The notes under the pieces were generated by a model, which was not told the DNA's origin, made no database searches, and saw only the letters and a list, made by a program, of their open reading frames with translations. Position numbers and translations under genes: made by a program. From Hofstenia miamia (lineage: Eukaryota; Xenacoelomorpha; Acoela; Hofsteniidae), in NCBI GenBank assembly GCA_900660155.1, contig CABFPE010000043.1, positions 1,598,802 to 1,641,657 of the forward strand: DNA of 42,856 bases. The letters are read 5' to 3'. Position 1 is the first letter of the stretch, and the number at the start of each line of letters is the position of its first letter. Positions 34,348 to 42,856 of this stretch are shown here, piece by piece.

Positions 34348-35576
34348 GTACCTGATCTTTTACATTTCTCATCTATGTGATTTCATATATAGGATTCAGG
34401 TTCATATCTATTTATATTTATATTACCGATAGTAACCTGATCTTGTTGATACTCAAAGTTGACCATATCCATAATTCTAGTATATGCTCTAAGTTAATAT
34501 ATACATATGCATTGCTAAAATCATAAATTGTGTATATAGCAACCAATATATTTACGAATTATATTCCTCCAAGCGTCTTCAAACATGAAGAGATAAAGTT
34601 TCAAGAAAAAAGTCCACAAAACTATGCATATTGCATTGCATGTCAAACTTTTTTCAACACATGGTAAAAAAACCCCCTTAGCTTTCCAGATAGATTTCAA
34701 ATAGATTTCACACCTGTGTGTTTGAATGTGATCACTAATTTGACATGTCTCATCAGCGTACATTGTTTTTACATGGGAATATACTGTGAAAATATAACAA
34801 CTAACCAGAACTAGAAGCTCCAAATGCTAGAAACTACAAAGTACCATTTTTCAAATACTGTCTATTAAATTTTTAAAGTTTCAAGGTATCCTAAACATAT
34901 ACAGATTTTTATAATACTTTCATTAACTTCTGATCGGTTCTTTAGTGGATCGATTCACTATCCATGGTAAATTTACCAGTTGAGCTTACTTTTTAAAATA
35001 CGACGCGTTGCATCTGGGAGAACTTCTAGTGGCTTTAACTCCTCCATTTAAAATTCTTTCATACATATGGTCGGTGAATCTATGTAAGTATTTTAGAAAC
35101 AAAACAAAATCTTTCGCTTGTGTCCTTTATCCAAAATTGAAAATTATCAAAATTACTGTTTTTTTCATTTTTTGTCGATTAAATCTTAATAATTGATTTT
35201 TAATCTTAAGTGCAAAAGTGTAATATCAATTGTGCATTGTTCGTCTAATAGACGTGGTATTAATCGTGAAATAAAAAATTCATTCACGTGATTTCAAAGA
35301 CATAGATGCCCCAACAATTGCTGTTAACTCAATTGGCGCATAGCTTATCGATTAATGCTTCGTCTCCAAGATCAATTATTATTTCATTTGAAATAGCTTT
35401 CGTAATGGATTTTGCTTAAAAATTGCTGAATTTTATGGTGAAGGGTTGGCCGTACCAAAAAGATAGCTAGTGGTTGTGCTGAGCCAATCTGGGTCCCAAT
35501 TCCAATGATCAGGGCTCTGTCGGTTTGCTAGAAAAGCAGTCTACTTACATCCTTACCTCTATATAATACAGATTCA
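34348..35576. other. AT-rich DNA, one unexplained frame
   Basis: The minus strand at 34823-34521 is open for 100 codons without an upstream ATG requirement. It has a hydrophobic beginning (ELLVLVSCYIFTVYS) and six later Cys residues, but no recognisable cysteine pattern and a second hydrophobic stretch. Nothing else stands out; the rest is AT-rich sequence with normal CpG. Confidence 0.35.
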
Positions 35577-35765
35577 GAAATATAGAAATGTACCGTATAA
35601 ACATGTCTTATTATTTAACAGTATTAACATTTTTTTTGAAAATGCATAATCTTGATTTACAAAATAAAATATTTAAAAGTCGCCAAATTTACAATTTTTT
35701 CAATATAGAATGAAAGTAAATATAAATCAAGTTAACATTACAATGATTTTCGATAATAAATTATA
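35577..35765. repeat. Direct repeat, copy with the empty insertion site
   Basis: The block matches 39030-39350 in the same orientation. The closest parts are TTACAAAATAAAATATTTAA (19 of 20 bases), then AAGTCGCCAAATT (11 of 13), and AACATTACAATGATT near the end. In the second copy a 142-bp element sits between the first two parts; here they are contiguous. The repeat is probably the 3' tail of the RT/REL element, or a repeat flanking it on both sides. Confidence 0.65.
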
Positions 35766-35914
35766 ACAAAATACTTTATCAAATTTACAAAATCTTCATC
35801 ACAAATATTAAAAAATTCATTTAACAGTTGATCTTTTATGTATATTAGATATGTATATGAATATGGTAATGAATTAATGAAAATTTAAATGAAATTGACA
35901 TCAATTTTATTTAG

Positions 35915-36642
35915 AGGAATAAGGTTCTGATACATTTTAATTCTTTTACCTTGCAGAGCAAATAATACAGTTGTAATTCAAAAAGAGAGCCTCTTTTGTA
36001 TGTAACTAATAGCGTCTGCATAACTACAATTCATGATAATGCTTAACTTTTTAGCAATAAAGTATGATATCAAATACCTTCTTCATCCATAGCACCATTG
36101 ATTGCAAAGATGCGGGAGTGAGTGAAGCATGTTCAATGTTCTGGACACAATCCTCGTATGCTTTTTTCTTGAAGCTTCGTGTTCAGATAAATTGAGCAAC
36201 TGGTTTACTTTGATTGGAAGGCGCATTGAAATGTGCAATCCGTATATCAAACATAGATTTTGTAATGGTGTCCAAGACAATCTGCATGATATGTCAAGTC
36301 AAGTTCACTATCTTCGAAGTTTCCATTGATTTCGATTTTTTCTTCTTCAGTAAATTCAATTAATGAAGTCTTTAAAGAAATATTCTTGAAAACAGTAGAT
36401 AATAATTCAGTTTCTAAGTTTCTTACTGTATTATTTCTCATGATAATGAAGCCTCCAAGTTTGCATATCGATGCAGGATCAATGCTATGTTGAGCACCAC
36501 ACTCCCATGTTCGTGATAATAGCATTATTGGCCAATTATACCGATGACTGATTGCATCTCGAAATTCACCCATGTTTAAGTAGAAACCAAGATTTCGTGA
36601 TTTTATGGTAGTTAGCCATGAAGATGGTCCTTTTGGCTCCAC
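35915..36642 (-). pseudogene. C-terminal REL-type endonuclease region, copy 1
   Basis: Open for 131 codons (36642-36247), then continued in another frame. SSWLTTIKSRNLGFYLNMGE is followed by FRDAISHRYNWPI, an ECGAQHS-ID box, CKLGGFI and RNNTVRN. In relatives this is a C-x-C, H, C zinc knuckle followed by RHN-RD. Here the first Cys reads Trp, the His reads Pro (DPAS) and RHN reads RNN, so the knuckle is broken. After a frame change, DIRI and then APSNQ correspond to the D-x-R-V box of the nuclease core, and IQKRLSF...LQGKR near 35980-35930 to the C-terminal signature. The enzyme nicks the insertion target in related elements. Several ligand changes show that it is dead. Confidence 0.7.
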
Positions 36643-37068
36643 CAGGTGAAGACTTCGTTTTCTTTAAAAGGAGCAGTTATTTAAAATAGACAATTTCTTT
36701 GTGGAATTGAAGTTGTTTTAAGTTTTTTATAAGCAACTTAGATTGTCTGTTGTCCCTGCAGAACTAATCATTTTCATCAATAATTGCTCGTTTTAAAATA
36801 GCTGCTAAAATTGGTGAGTGACCATATTCAAGCGTTGCATTTCTATTCCGCCTTCAGAACATGGCAATAAGGCCATAATATTTTTCTGTTCTTTGCTTAA
36901 AGTTCTTGCCAATGGAGACTCCAAGAACTTATGTATTCTATGTTCGAGTTTTCTTAATTCTATTCAAAAATTTCCATTTGCATTGTAGCACATTCTTAAA
37001 CACAATTTAGGTAGATGGGCTCCAGTGCATGCTATTTCAGCAATTTTAACATTTCTAAGCACCATTTT

Positions 37069-37460
37069 TCAATTTTCTGTTCGACATAATATTTTAAAAA
37101 ATGTTCTGATCCAATAGAAGCACCCAGATATTTTTGCCCTTTCAAAGTGATGTTGACATTTGGAAACAGTGTTTGGACTCTTTGATAGTTTGATTCTTAA
37201 CAACAAACCAAATTTTTTCAGGATTTGCGAAGTATCCATACTTAGGACCAAGATCATTTAATGTATCCCACCAGTTATTGACGTTTTGTAAATTTCCAAT
37301 TCCTGAAGCATCATCTGCATACCATTCTTGATGGCATTGCAATATATTGAGATCGTTAATAAGAGGCAGTATAATCAGGGCATAAAAATCTATTGCTAAA
37401 TTGTCACCTTGAGTTGTTCCTTATTTCCTCCAAATACCAATCTTGCTGGCTTACAATAAG
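37069..37460 (-). pseudogene. RT palm of RT/REL element, copy 1
   Basis: CKPARLVFGGN precedes a decayed GTTQGDP region, then FYALIILPLINDL, HQEWYADDASG (catalytic Asp pair at 37321-37310), WWDTLNDLGPKYGYFANPEK and WFVVKN. YADDAS followed by GP-YGYFPN is characteristic of this family. Homology carries on after a frameshift into a G-YLGA-type block near 37130. The catalytic pair is intact but stops precede it, so no active protein is possible. Confidence 0.85.
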
Positions 37461-37882
37461 TATTTATCAAATACGTTGATATTCGAGGTCATATGCGTTG
37501 TAAATTTGTTAATGCAGTTGATCTGTTTAAGTGATTAAAAGTAGTAAATGCATCAATACTGCTTTTGTATTCTCAAAATTGAAAATTTCATGGGCAGCAT
37601 AAATACTTGCTTCTATTCCAGCTTCATGAGCAACATGTTTGCTGCTGATTCAATAATATTGGCTTTAAAGTATGCTGTATTAGCCTTTCCTATTATTCAG
37701 TGAACAATTTCTCCAATCCCAATTTGTCTTATTTTACCTCAATCATTTTTATTGAGTGCAATCTCCTTGCATGCAATGTAAGATTCTATAATTTTTGGGT
37801 TTTTATTCTCCGAAAGAAAAATTCTTGTCAAATGATAGTTATCATTATACAACTTTTCCGATAACTTTCAATATTTTTTTGA

Positions 37883-38690
37883 TCAAAGAAGAACAGGTAT
37901 GTGATCCACATTCACTTCTAAAAGGCCACATGATCCATATGTTTTCTGAACAGCTTTATGAATAGACTCCCCGTCAATTCCAAAATATATAACTGAATCA
38001 ATCTTAGCTAAATCTCCAGTCAATATTTCATTTGCGCATACATCGGTTGCAGATGAATGAAGCTCTTCAAGATTTTCCATAACTCTGATCAGTCAATAGT
38101 AAACCACTATTCTGACTATCAGTAAGAGCTTTGAGGATTGCAGCCATTCGATCTTGTAGAGCTAATTTGACAAATATCCTTTACGAATTGTCGTTGGCAA
38201 AGTGAGTTTTGGACAATTCAGCCTGAATCGCAGAAGCGTCACTGAATAAACGTTTAATATTTTGTTCTTTCCACCATTCGAGTTTCATTTTTAAGAAAGG
38301 TAAATGATATCTAGCTTTAAACTTTTAAGAGGGTTTCTGAAGCCTAAGAGCAAGTAAAACACGATACGAATTTAATGCGATTTGCTGTAATGGTGTGCGC
38401 TGTATTTTTATGACATTTCCTCTAAAAAAGTTTTCATGAATTGCCATGTGGTATGTAAAAAGATTTTTTCGCCAATGAATAATTTTTGTGTAATGTTTTT
38501 CAATCTTATAACAAAAATCTTTTGCATTCATGTTGTTCAAGAATCTTTGAGCATTAAGAACTTTAGGAAAAGTAGGGAGTGGTTTTGTTCGGATTGACGT
38601 CTTAGTTGTGATAGTTAGATCTGAAAAAGATTGGATCAATCCTGTCTCAGTTTCTGAAAGGCCATTAAAATTCAAAGGCAGCAAAATTCC
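37883..38690 (-). pseudogene. N-terminal and pre-RT region of RT/REL element, copy 1
   Basis: 38684-38325 is open for 119 codons and ends in SYRVLLALRLQKPS, which corresponds to the L-LQKPS block found upstream of the RT in the family. A helical region follows to about 38090. 38080-37883 reads IDSVIYFGIDGESIHKAVQK and YGSCGL, equivalent to the family block that ends KGSAGPSG. A stop and frame changes separate these pieces. No Cys2His2 finger was seen at the N-terminus. Confidence 0.65.
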
Positions 38691-39029
38691 TTTCCATTTC
38701 TTACTTATGCTTGATTTTGTACGTTTTGTAACATTTCAGCTTTGTTTATTTAGTATATTTGTATGATAGTTAAAATATATAAAACTAAGAGTAGCATTAT
38801 CAATCATTATGATCTATATTGCTCTGGTATTTAACCTCACTTAACTTTGAATAATAACGAAGTAAGTAAACAAATAAATATAATGAACATTTTTCACTAA
38901 ACCAAGCAAACGTTTCAACCGATATTTGCGTTTGAATTAGAGATGAACATGGTATAGGTTTTGTAAACATTTTTTCCAACGCAGAGAAAAAAACTTCACC
39001 GCTAACCACCGCAGTGAATCTTTGTTTAC
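38691..39029. other. Upstream flank of the RT/REL element
   Basis: A minus-strand frame (39057-38800, 85 codons) shows no known domain. Two degenerate 30-base repeats with ACC-CTACCGC-like cores lie at about 38998-39050. The stretch may be the 5' untranslated part of the element. Confidence 0.35.
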
Positions 39030-39350
39030 CACAAACTACCGCAATAAACCAAGTCATATTTACACAAGAAAATTATTTACATTTAAAAACTATTTTACAA
39101 AATTAACATTACAAAATAGAATATTTAAGGCGGCGCGCAAACGATACAACTTTTGTTGCTAAGCCAATTAAGATAAGAAACCACATTGGAGGAATTATTT
39201 CAAAATTATCCAATCACATTAATCGTTATATTTGGTTTAGCCATGAAAGTTGTATCGTTTGCGCCCTACCTAAAAATCCCCAAATTGTTTTTTTAAAAAG
39301 AACAAAAATAAATACATATAAAATTAACATGACAATGATTATTTTTTGAG
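39030..39350. repeat. Direct repeat, copy carrying the MITE
   Basis: Related to 35577-35765 in the same orientation, interrupted at 39129-39270 by the inverted-repeat element. It lies just past the C-terminal end of RT/REL copy 2 and just upstream of copy 1, so it may be the 3' tail of copy 2. Confidence 0.65.
39129..39270. mobile_element. 142-bp MITE with TAA target duplication (Harbinger-like)
   Basis: Terminal inverted repeats of about 36 bases: left GGCGGCGCGCAAACGATACA, right, reverse-complemented, GGTAGGGCGCAAACGATACA; both go on ACTTT and, less exactly, GCTAAGCC/GCTAAACC. TAA stands on each side (39126-39128 and 39271-39273). The paralogous repeat at 35577-35765 has one TAA and no insert. 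A 3-bp TAA/TTA target and ends beginning GG fit PIF/Harbinger, and a decayed Harbinger-type transposase lies 2.4 kb to the right. The interior does not code. Confidence 0.8.
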
Positions 39351-39455
39351 TGATCGATACAGGAAGACTTGTATAACGGTTGAGATGCTGTGGATAACAC
39401 TATTTAATGTGTGTGTGTTTCAGATGTCACAGATTAGACATGAATTGCTTGAACC

Positions 39456-40064
39456 CTAACCACTATATCTTGATAATAGAAGTGTAGCATTTTCCCACTG
39501 AAAAATTTCTGACAGTTGCTGTAAAAAATATGTCGAAATCGTATTCAGATCGCAAGAGGCACTTCTGGCAGAAGACATAAAACACATCTTGGAGAATACT
39601 TTGATAGCAATTGGTGACCATCCTCTTAAAAATTCCACTGATAGTGGTATTAAGGATATACCAGCAGCTGAACATCATTCCGCGTATTTAATAAGCTTTT
39701 GGTTTTCTGAAACTTCCAGAGCATGGCCAGCATTAGTATCTGCAAGCGAAACAGTTGAAGGCTGCAGTGAACTAATTACAGTCACGTCTAGAGCGGCTGG
39801 TGGGCCAGAAGACCAGCATGGCAAAAAAATGTCCCCAAGGATGAGCACGAGACTCAGTAAGGTTAAGCATTTCAAGCACAGGAGACAAAGCATATTTAGA
39901 AACAGTTGCAAAAATAACGTCCCTGAGTCGATCATTACGCGCAATTCTATCACCATCAACCTTGCATGACATAGCATGATCACCGAATAAATCCAAAGGC
40001 TTAAAGCATTTTTACATTTTTTGTCATAATCAATTAAGGGGATGCCAAGCCGATAACAAAGCAA
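39456..40064 (-). pseudogene. REL-type endonuclease region, RT/REL copy 2
   Basis: Read right to left with frameshifts: LGIPLIDYDKKC near 40045, DLFGDHAMSCKVDGDRIARN then DRLRDVIF (39996-39920), a frame change, GDIFLPCWSSGPPAALDVTV, ISSLQPS near 39770, LEVSENQKLIKYAE, then FLRGWSPIAIK and LLLSR at 39470. C-x2-C, G-DHA-x2-C is the zinc knuckle, R-x3-LRD the following conserved pair, and R-P-x-D / ALDVTV the nuclease core; the core Arg is lost in the frame change. This belongs to a different subfamily from copy 1 (C-GDH-C-GDRI form against C-GA-HS-D-A-C-GG form). No RT was found upstream because homology stops at the (TA)n at 40065. Confidence 0.75.
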
Positions 40065-40081
40065 ATATATATATATATATA
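40065..40081. repeat. Short (TA)n microsatellite
   Basis: About eight TA units bounding the 5' end of RT/REL copy 2. Confidence 0.85.
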
Positions 40082-40229
40082 CATAAAATTAATAAATTTT
40101 AAAAAGTGGTGTTCCGCAAACTGAATTTTTAGGAAAGCATTGAAGAATGCAAAATTTAATGTTTCGTCATATTATGCTGTTGCCGAGCAGCTTTAATTTA
40201 CGGCCCACACTGTAATATAGCTAACAAGG

Positions 40230-40397
40230 GGATGGTGGTTCCCCAATCAAATTTAACAAGGTGGACTGCGCCTTCCTTAGCACCCCTGGAGTACAACTCT
40301 GGTTGCAGATCTACCCTTTGAAATGGTTTACCTAAACATTTCAAATTGCCTACCTCGATTAGTACTCTCAAGAAACACTTTTGTGCATTTTCTTAAA
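40230..40397 (+). pseudogene. LINE ORF2 C-terminal tail
   Basis: Plus-strand frame VPQSNLTRWTAPSL, then GCRSTL, a TGA stop, NGLPKHFKLP and SISTLKKHFCAF before TAA at 40395-40397. It matches the closing segment of CR1/L2/Jockey proteins, in which LWNSLP is followed by a short S-FK-L block. The TGA replaces the Trp of LWNGLP. It is the only plus-strand LINE of this type here; everything upstream is lost. Confidence 0.6.
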
Positions 40398-41023
40398 TTT
40401 GTGAAGATGGTATATATAATAACAATATAACAGTTGTGGTCCATTAAGTTATATTAAAACTTGTAAAACATTTTCTTAGTTTCAGGAAAGTCTCTACAAA
40501 ATATTTTCTACCAAAAAAATTGTCCAAAATATCATCTACTTTTTGTAAGGACTAGTGACCATCGCTCCATATATTCACGGAAGTAATGTGTGAAAATATT
40601 CCTAATTGCACTCTCACACTGAGTCATGTACAAAGCCAGATATTTTACATTTTCATATTGCCTGAGACCTTGTAAAATATGCATTATTGAACCCAATTTT
40701 GAACTGTTTGGTACTGCTTGTGCAACGAGAACAACAATTGGCTAAATATAACAGTCATACGTAAATTATGAATACAATTTATCGGTGAACAAAATTCAAA
40801 ATTAATATGTCACTCTGAAAAAATATACCAATTTAAAAGAAAATAGTCGAAATAATATTTGTTTCTGCATCAATGATATCCTTATCGACACTACTGAATT
40901 TCCAAATAAGACTGCTTTAAAAATTGCCAATTTTTTAAGTGATTTACATATATAAGTGATTGGAGTGTGCACACGATTATTTCAGATACGGAGCAAACAT
41001 TGACCCTCTCAGAAACAAACTTT
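40398..41023. other. AT-rich DNA, one open minus frame
   Basis: A minus-strand frame at about 40760-40565 is open for over 60 codons, with pieces such as GLRQYENVKYLALYMTQ and FTHYFREYMERWSLV. It looks coding-like, but I do not recognise the family. The rest holds nothing recognisable. Confidence 0.3.
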
Positions 41024-41534
41024 TCAAAAGCTGAATTTGAAATACTTCTCTACATTATGAACCTTGCAAACTTCATTTACTAGATGTTGCAATAAAACAT
41101 CAAATTTATTTCTTTTTGCATTAAGCACCTCCAATTGGATTGAACCTAAGCTTCCCACTAGTTTTCTTGAAACTATCAAACAAAATTGGTACAAATAGAA
41201 ACGAATACATTGAAAAATCATCCAGCGAATTTGCTGAATTCTCTGAATTGCCCAGAAATATGAACAGGAAAGAGGATCATATAACTCTGTTGGTTCTTAT
41301 TAAAACTGTTCACGTATTCAAGTAATCATGCGTTTTTTCTAACATATTTTTCCATGCAGAAGTGCAAATATATCCCAAACACGATGGAACAACAAGGCAA
41401 TAATATATTGTTTGTTGTTTGATCTCTTTTATCAAAACAGCTCCTACAGTCTTAAGTTTCTTAATATGTATATATATATATATCAGAATTACTTCCAAAA
41501 CATGTCTTATTTGATCAAAAAATGCAAAAAACAC
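41024..41534 (-). pseudogene. Possible LINE C-terminal fragment
   Basis: 41534-41310 reads KKLKTVGAVLIKEI, YYCLVVPSCLGYICTSAW and KNMLEKTH, which resembles the Y-L-P-L-Y-WG block near the end of LINE RT proteins. Downstream frames resemble the helical tail of such proteins only loosely. A (TA)n lies inside the region (41468-41483). The call is tentative. Confidence 0.35.
41468..41483. repeat. Short (TA)n microsatellite
   Basis: About eight TA units. Confidence 0.85.
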
Positions 41535-41634
41535 TTCTTATAAAAAAATGGAGATATCTGCTTTTAAATTCAATTTTTGTGAATTATTCTACTAGAAAAT
41601 ATTACTATTATATTATTCATTCATCATAAATTAT

Positions 41635-42010
41635 TTTTGTATAACGAAATATATGAGTAATTGATACTGAATAAATATATGTTGAAAATATTAAGTCTAA
41701 CTTTGCGCAATTTTTCAGCAACTATTCCTAGGTTCCTAACAAATGTTTCATAATAAACATGTTTCCATTTAAATTCAATGACTACAACCAAAATATCCAT
41801 GGCTGGAGTGATCGATTTTTGTAACCAGGACGAAAGAGGAAAATCTCCATCTGTTACCAACCATGAAACCATCGAAGAAGGCTTTGCAATAAGCTCTACG
41901 TTAACTGAAAGCGGATGATTGTAAAAAGAATGGTCTACATCACGCCAAGATTTAAAGCAAGGCACCAAGGTATCTTGAATTTTCAATTCAACGTCTTTTA
42001 TTGGACACAT
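41635..42010 (-). pseudogene. PIF/Harbinger transposase remnant (DDE_4 type)
   Basis: The minus strand is open for 128 codons from 42010. VDHSFYNHPLS corresponds to the family HDS-V-x-NS-L block, which follows the first Asp; the His-Asp has become Asp-His. VTDGDFPLSSWLQKSITP matches the GD-GYPL-PWL-P-P block that carries the second catalytic Asp. FKWKHVYYETFVRNLGIVAE follows, where relatives have FN-H-S-R-VE-AFG-LK with the catalytic Glu; that Glu is lost. In HARBI1-like proteins this enzyme cuts and pastes DNA with 3-bp targets. The N-terminal part is missing and there are no terminal repeats beside it. It lies 2.4 kb from a MITE with TAA targets, but nothing ties the two directly. Confidence 0.65.
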
Positions 42011-42071
42011 TAAGTTAATATTAATTTCTCTTTTGTTCTAAACACACTTTGATGCACTATATAGTATAATT

Positions 42072-42109
42072 GCCATGGCCCCCTGGCCCTCCCCTAGCCA
42101 CAGCCCTGA
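42072..42109. other. GC-rich island-like segment
   Basis: GCCATGGCCCCCTGGCCCTC and what follows is strikingly GC-rich in very AT-rich surroundings. Similar CCC-TGGCC-CCCTAGCC strings occur as parts of dispersed repeats in invertebrate genomes. No function can be read from it. Confidence 0.45.
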
Positions 42110-42113
42110 TATA

Positions 42114-42151
<38 letters not shown>

Positions 42152-42152
42152 A
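42110..42152. repeat. (TA)n microsatellite bounding LINE copy 2
   Basis: TA run with a few interruptions, directly at the 3' end of the minus-strand LINE copy, as at the other copy (11830-11857). Confidence 0.95.
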
Positions 42153-42856
42153 TTGTATGAATACGATGCAAATAAATTCTTAATTTATGGCACCTGCTAG
42201 CAGTAATAATAACATTTCATTTAAAGATACTGTCTCATTTTTTTTGCAAATAGCACTGCTGGGTGGATATATCATTAAAACCGATATACAAAGTAGCGGC
42301 GGAATTAAAATTTAGGGGTTGTAAACATGCAACTAGTCGAAAACTTTTTTACAACTTGCCCTGTCATTTAAAACTGTCAGGCTATCTGCAGATCCAATAT
42401 TTCCAAAAAAAAGAAAAATGATCAACTAAAATATATATATATTTTTATATCATAATTTTGAAAATTAATACAATATAAAAAAAATTCACAACTACGTGAG
42501 ATGGCACTAATAAATTCTTGGATTACTTCCAAATAATTAAAACGATTTATCCATTTCTTATGAGAATTAGAATTGGAATTTATTATATATCTAAGAACAA
42601 AACGCTTAGATAAATGGGAACTAAAAAGTTTCATGCATTAAACAGCAGTCGATTTGGAAATGCTCTTTTAAACTATTCTGTCCTTATCTTAAGTTGATAA
42701 TAGACAGATTTTTCGGCCCTTGCACGTCGGCTGTTCGGCTCTCTTCGGGGTGGCAACAAGTCTAAAAGAAGATGATCGACATTAGAGTTCATTTGCCTGA
42801 GGACCCTTTTGTCAGATTCTGCAACTATCTCCTCCAGACAGCCAATTTTTCTACTA
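42151..42856 (-). mobile_element. LINE 3' portion, copy 2, cut by the window edge
   Basis: Near-identical to 11857-12562. Differences seen include CAAAAAC/CGAAAAC, an extra A in one run, GGACTAC/GGATTAC, and several changes plus a 3-base loss in the last 50 bases. It has the same TAG after RTE and TGA in place of a Trp in the C-terminal reading. The rest of the element lies to the right of the window. Confidence 0.85.

Larger units (their letters stand above)
35915..38690 (-). mobile_element. RT/restriction-like-endonuclease retroelement, copy 1
   Basis: A single decayed protein-coding element runs right to left: an N-terminal helical region (38684-38325 and following), a pre-RT segment with SVIYFGIDGESI, AVQKTYGSCGL (38080-37883), the RT with YADD (37321-37310), and a C-terminal endonuclease region (36642-35915). 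The family is common in invertebrates and also known from other eukaryotes; I cannot name its Repbase clade with certainty. The polypeptide order N-helical, RT, zinc/REL matches the single-ORF RLE-type LINE plan. Many frameshifts break it. A second, different subfamily copy lies at 39456-40064. Confidence 0.75.

Noticed and set aside
39589..39969. 126-codon plus-strand frame
   Set aside because: It is antisense to the REL region of RT/REL copy 2, which has clear conserved blocks.
1..42856. CRISPR arrays, operons, rRNA genes, complete tRNA genes
   Set aside because: No regularly spaced repeats, no tRNA that folds fully, no rRNA-like stretch; the sequence is eukaryotic.

Overview
The window is AT-rich eukaryotic DNA: long (TA)n tracts, no operon structure, no convincing intact host gene, and many broken copies of metazoan-type transposable elements. 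The element mix is CR1/L2-like LINEs, an R2/R4-group LINE with an N-terminal Myb-like domain, reverse transcriptases (RT) carrying a C-terminal restriction-like endonuclease (REL), Ty3/Gypsy, PIF/Harbinger and hAT-like remnants. This suits an AT-rich, probably aquatic invertebrate. The species cannot be named from the sequence. The assembly is draft quality: one 1,000-N gap, three single Ns, a duplicated patch between two of them, and a match to the Tn5 mosaic end used in sequencing libraries.

Layout. 1-9.5 kb: AT-rich DNA without recognisable genes, with microsatellites. 9.5-10.7 kb: minus-strand CR1-like RT remnant ending at a (TA)n tract beside the 1-kb gap. 11.86-12.9 kb: 3' end of another LINE on the minus strand; a 706-bp near-identical copy lies at the right edge of the window (42.15-42.86 kb), and both copies abut (TA)n. 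13.2-14.3 kb: a 145-bp tandem duplication and a hAT-like C-terminal remnant. 17.1-22.0 kb: the best preserved element, a minus-strand CR1/L2-like LINE with an ORF1 of SGNH-esterase type, a 2A-like motif, an APE endonuclease and an RT. It is split by a 924-bp LTR-like insertion flanked by TTAA and damaged by an assembly duplication. 22.0-24.0 kb: a tRNA-like A/B-box segment, then the Myb/RT LINE on the plus strand.

24.06-32.7 kb is an almost CpG-free block: I count four CpG in about 8.6 kb, against 13 in the first kilobase of the window. It holds a decayed plus-strand Gypsy pol (28.6-30.4 kb) and a few unexplained open frames. CpG density recovers sharply near 33 kb.

33.3-34.1 kb: minus-strand LINE RT. 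35.6-40.1 kb: two minus-strand RT/REL retroelement remnants of different subfamilies. A related repeat lies at 35.6 and at 39.0-39.35 kb; the second copy carries a 142-bp inverted-repeat element flanked by TAA, and the first preserves the empty site. 40.2-42.0 kb: a plus-strand LINE tail, a doubtful LINE fragment and a PIF/Harbinger transposase remnant. Nothing here works together as a host pathway; the window is best read as nested mobile-element debris with several informative junctions.
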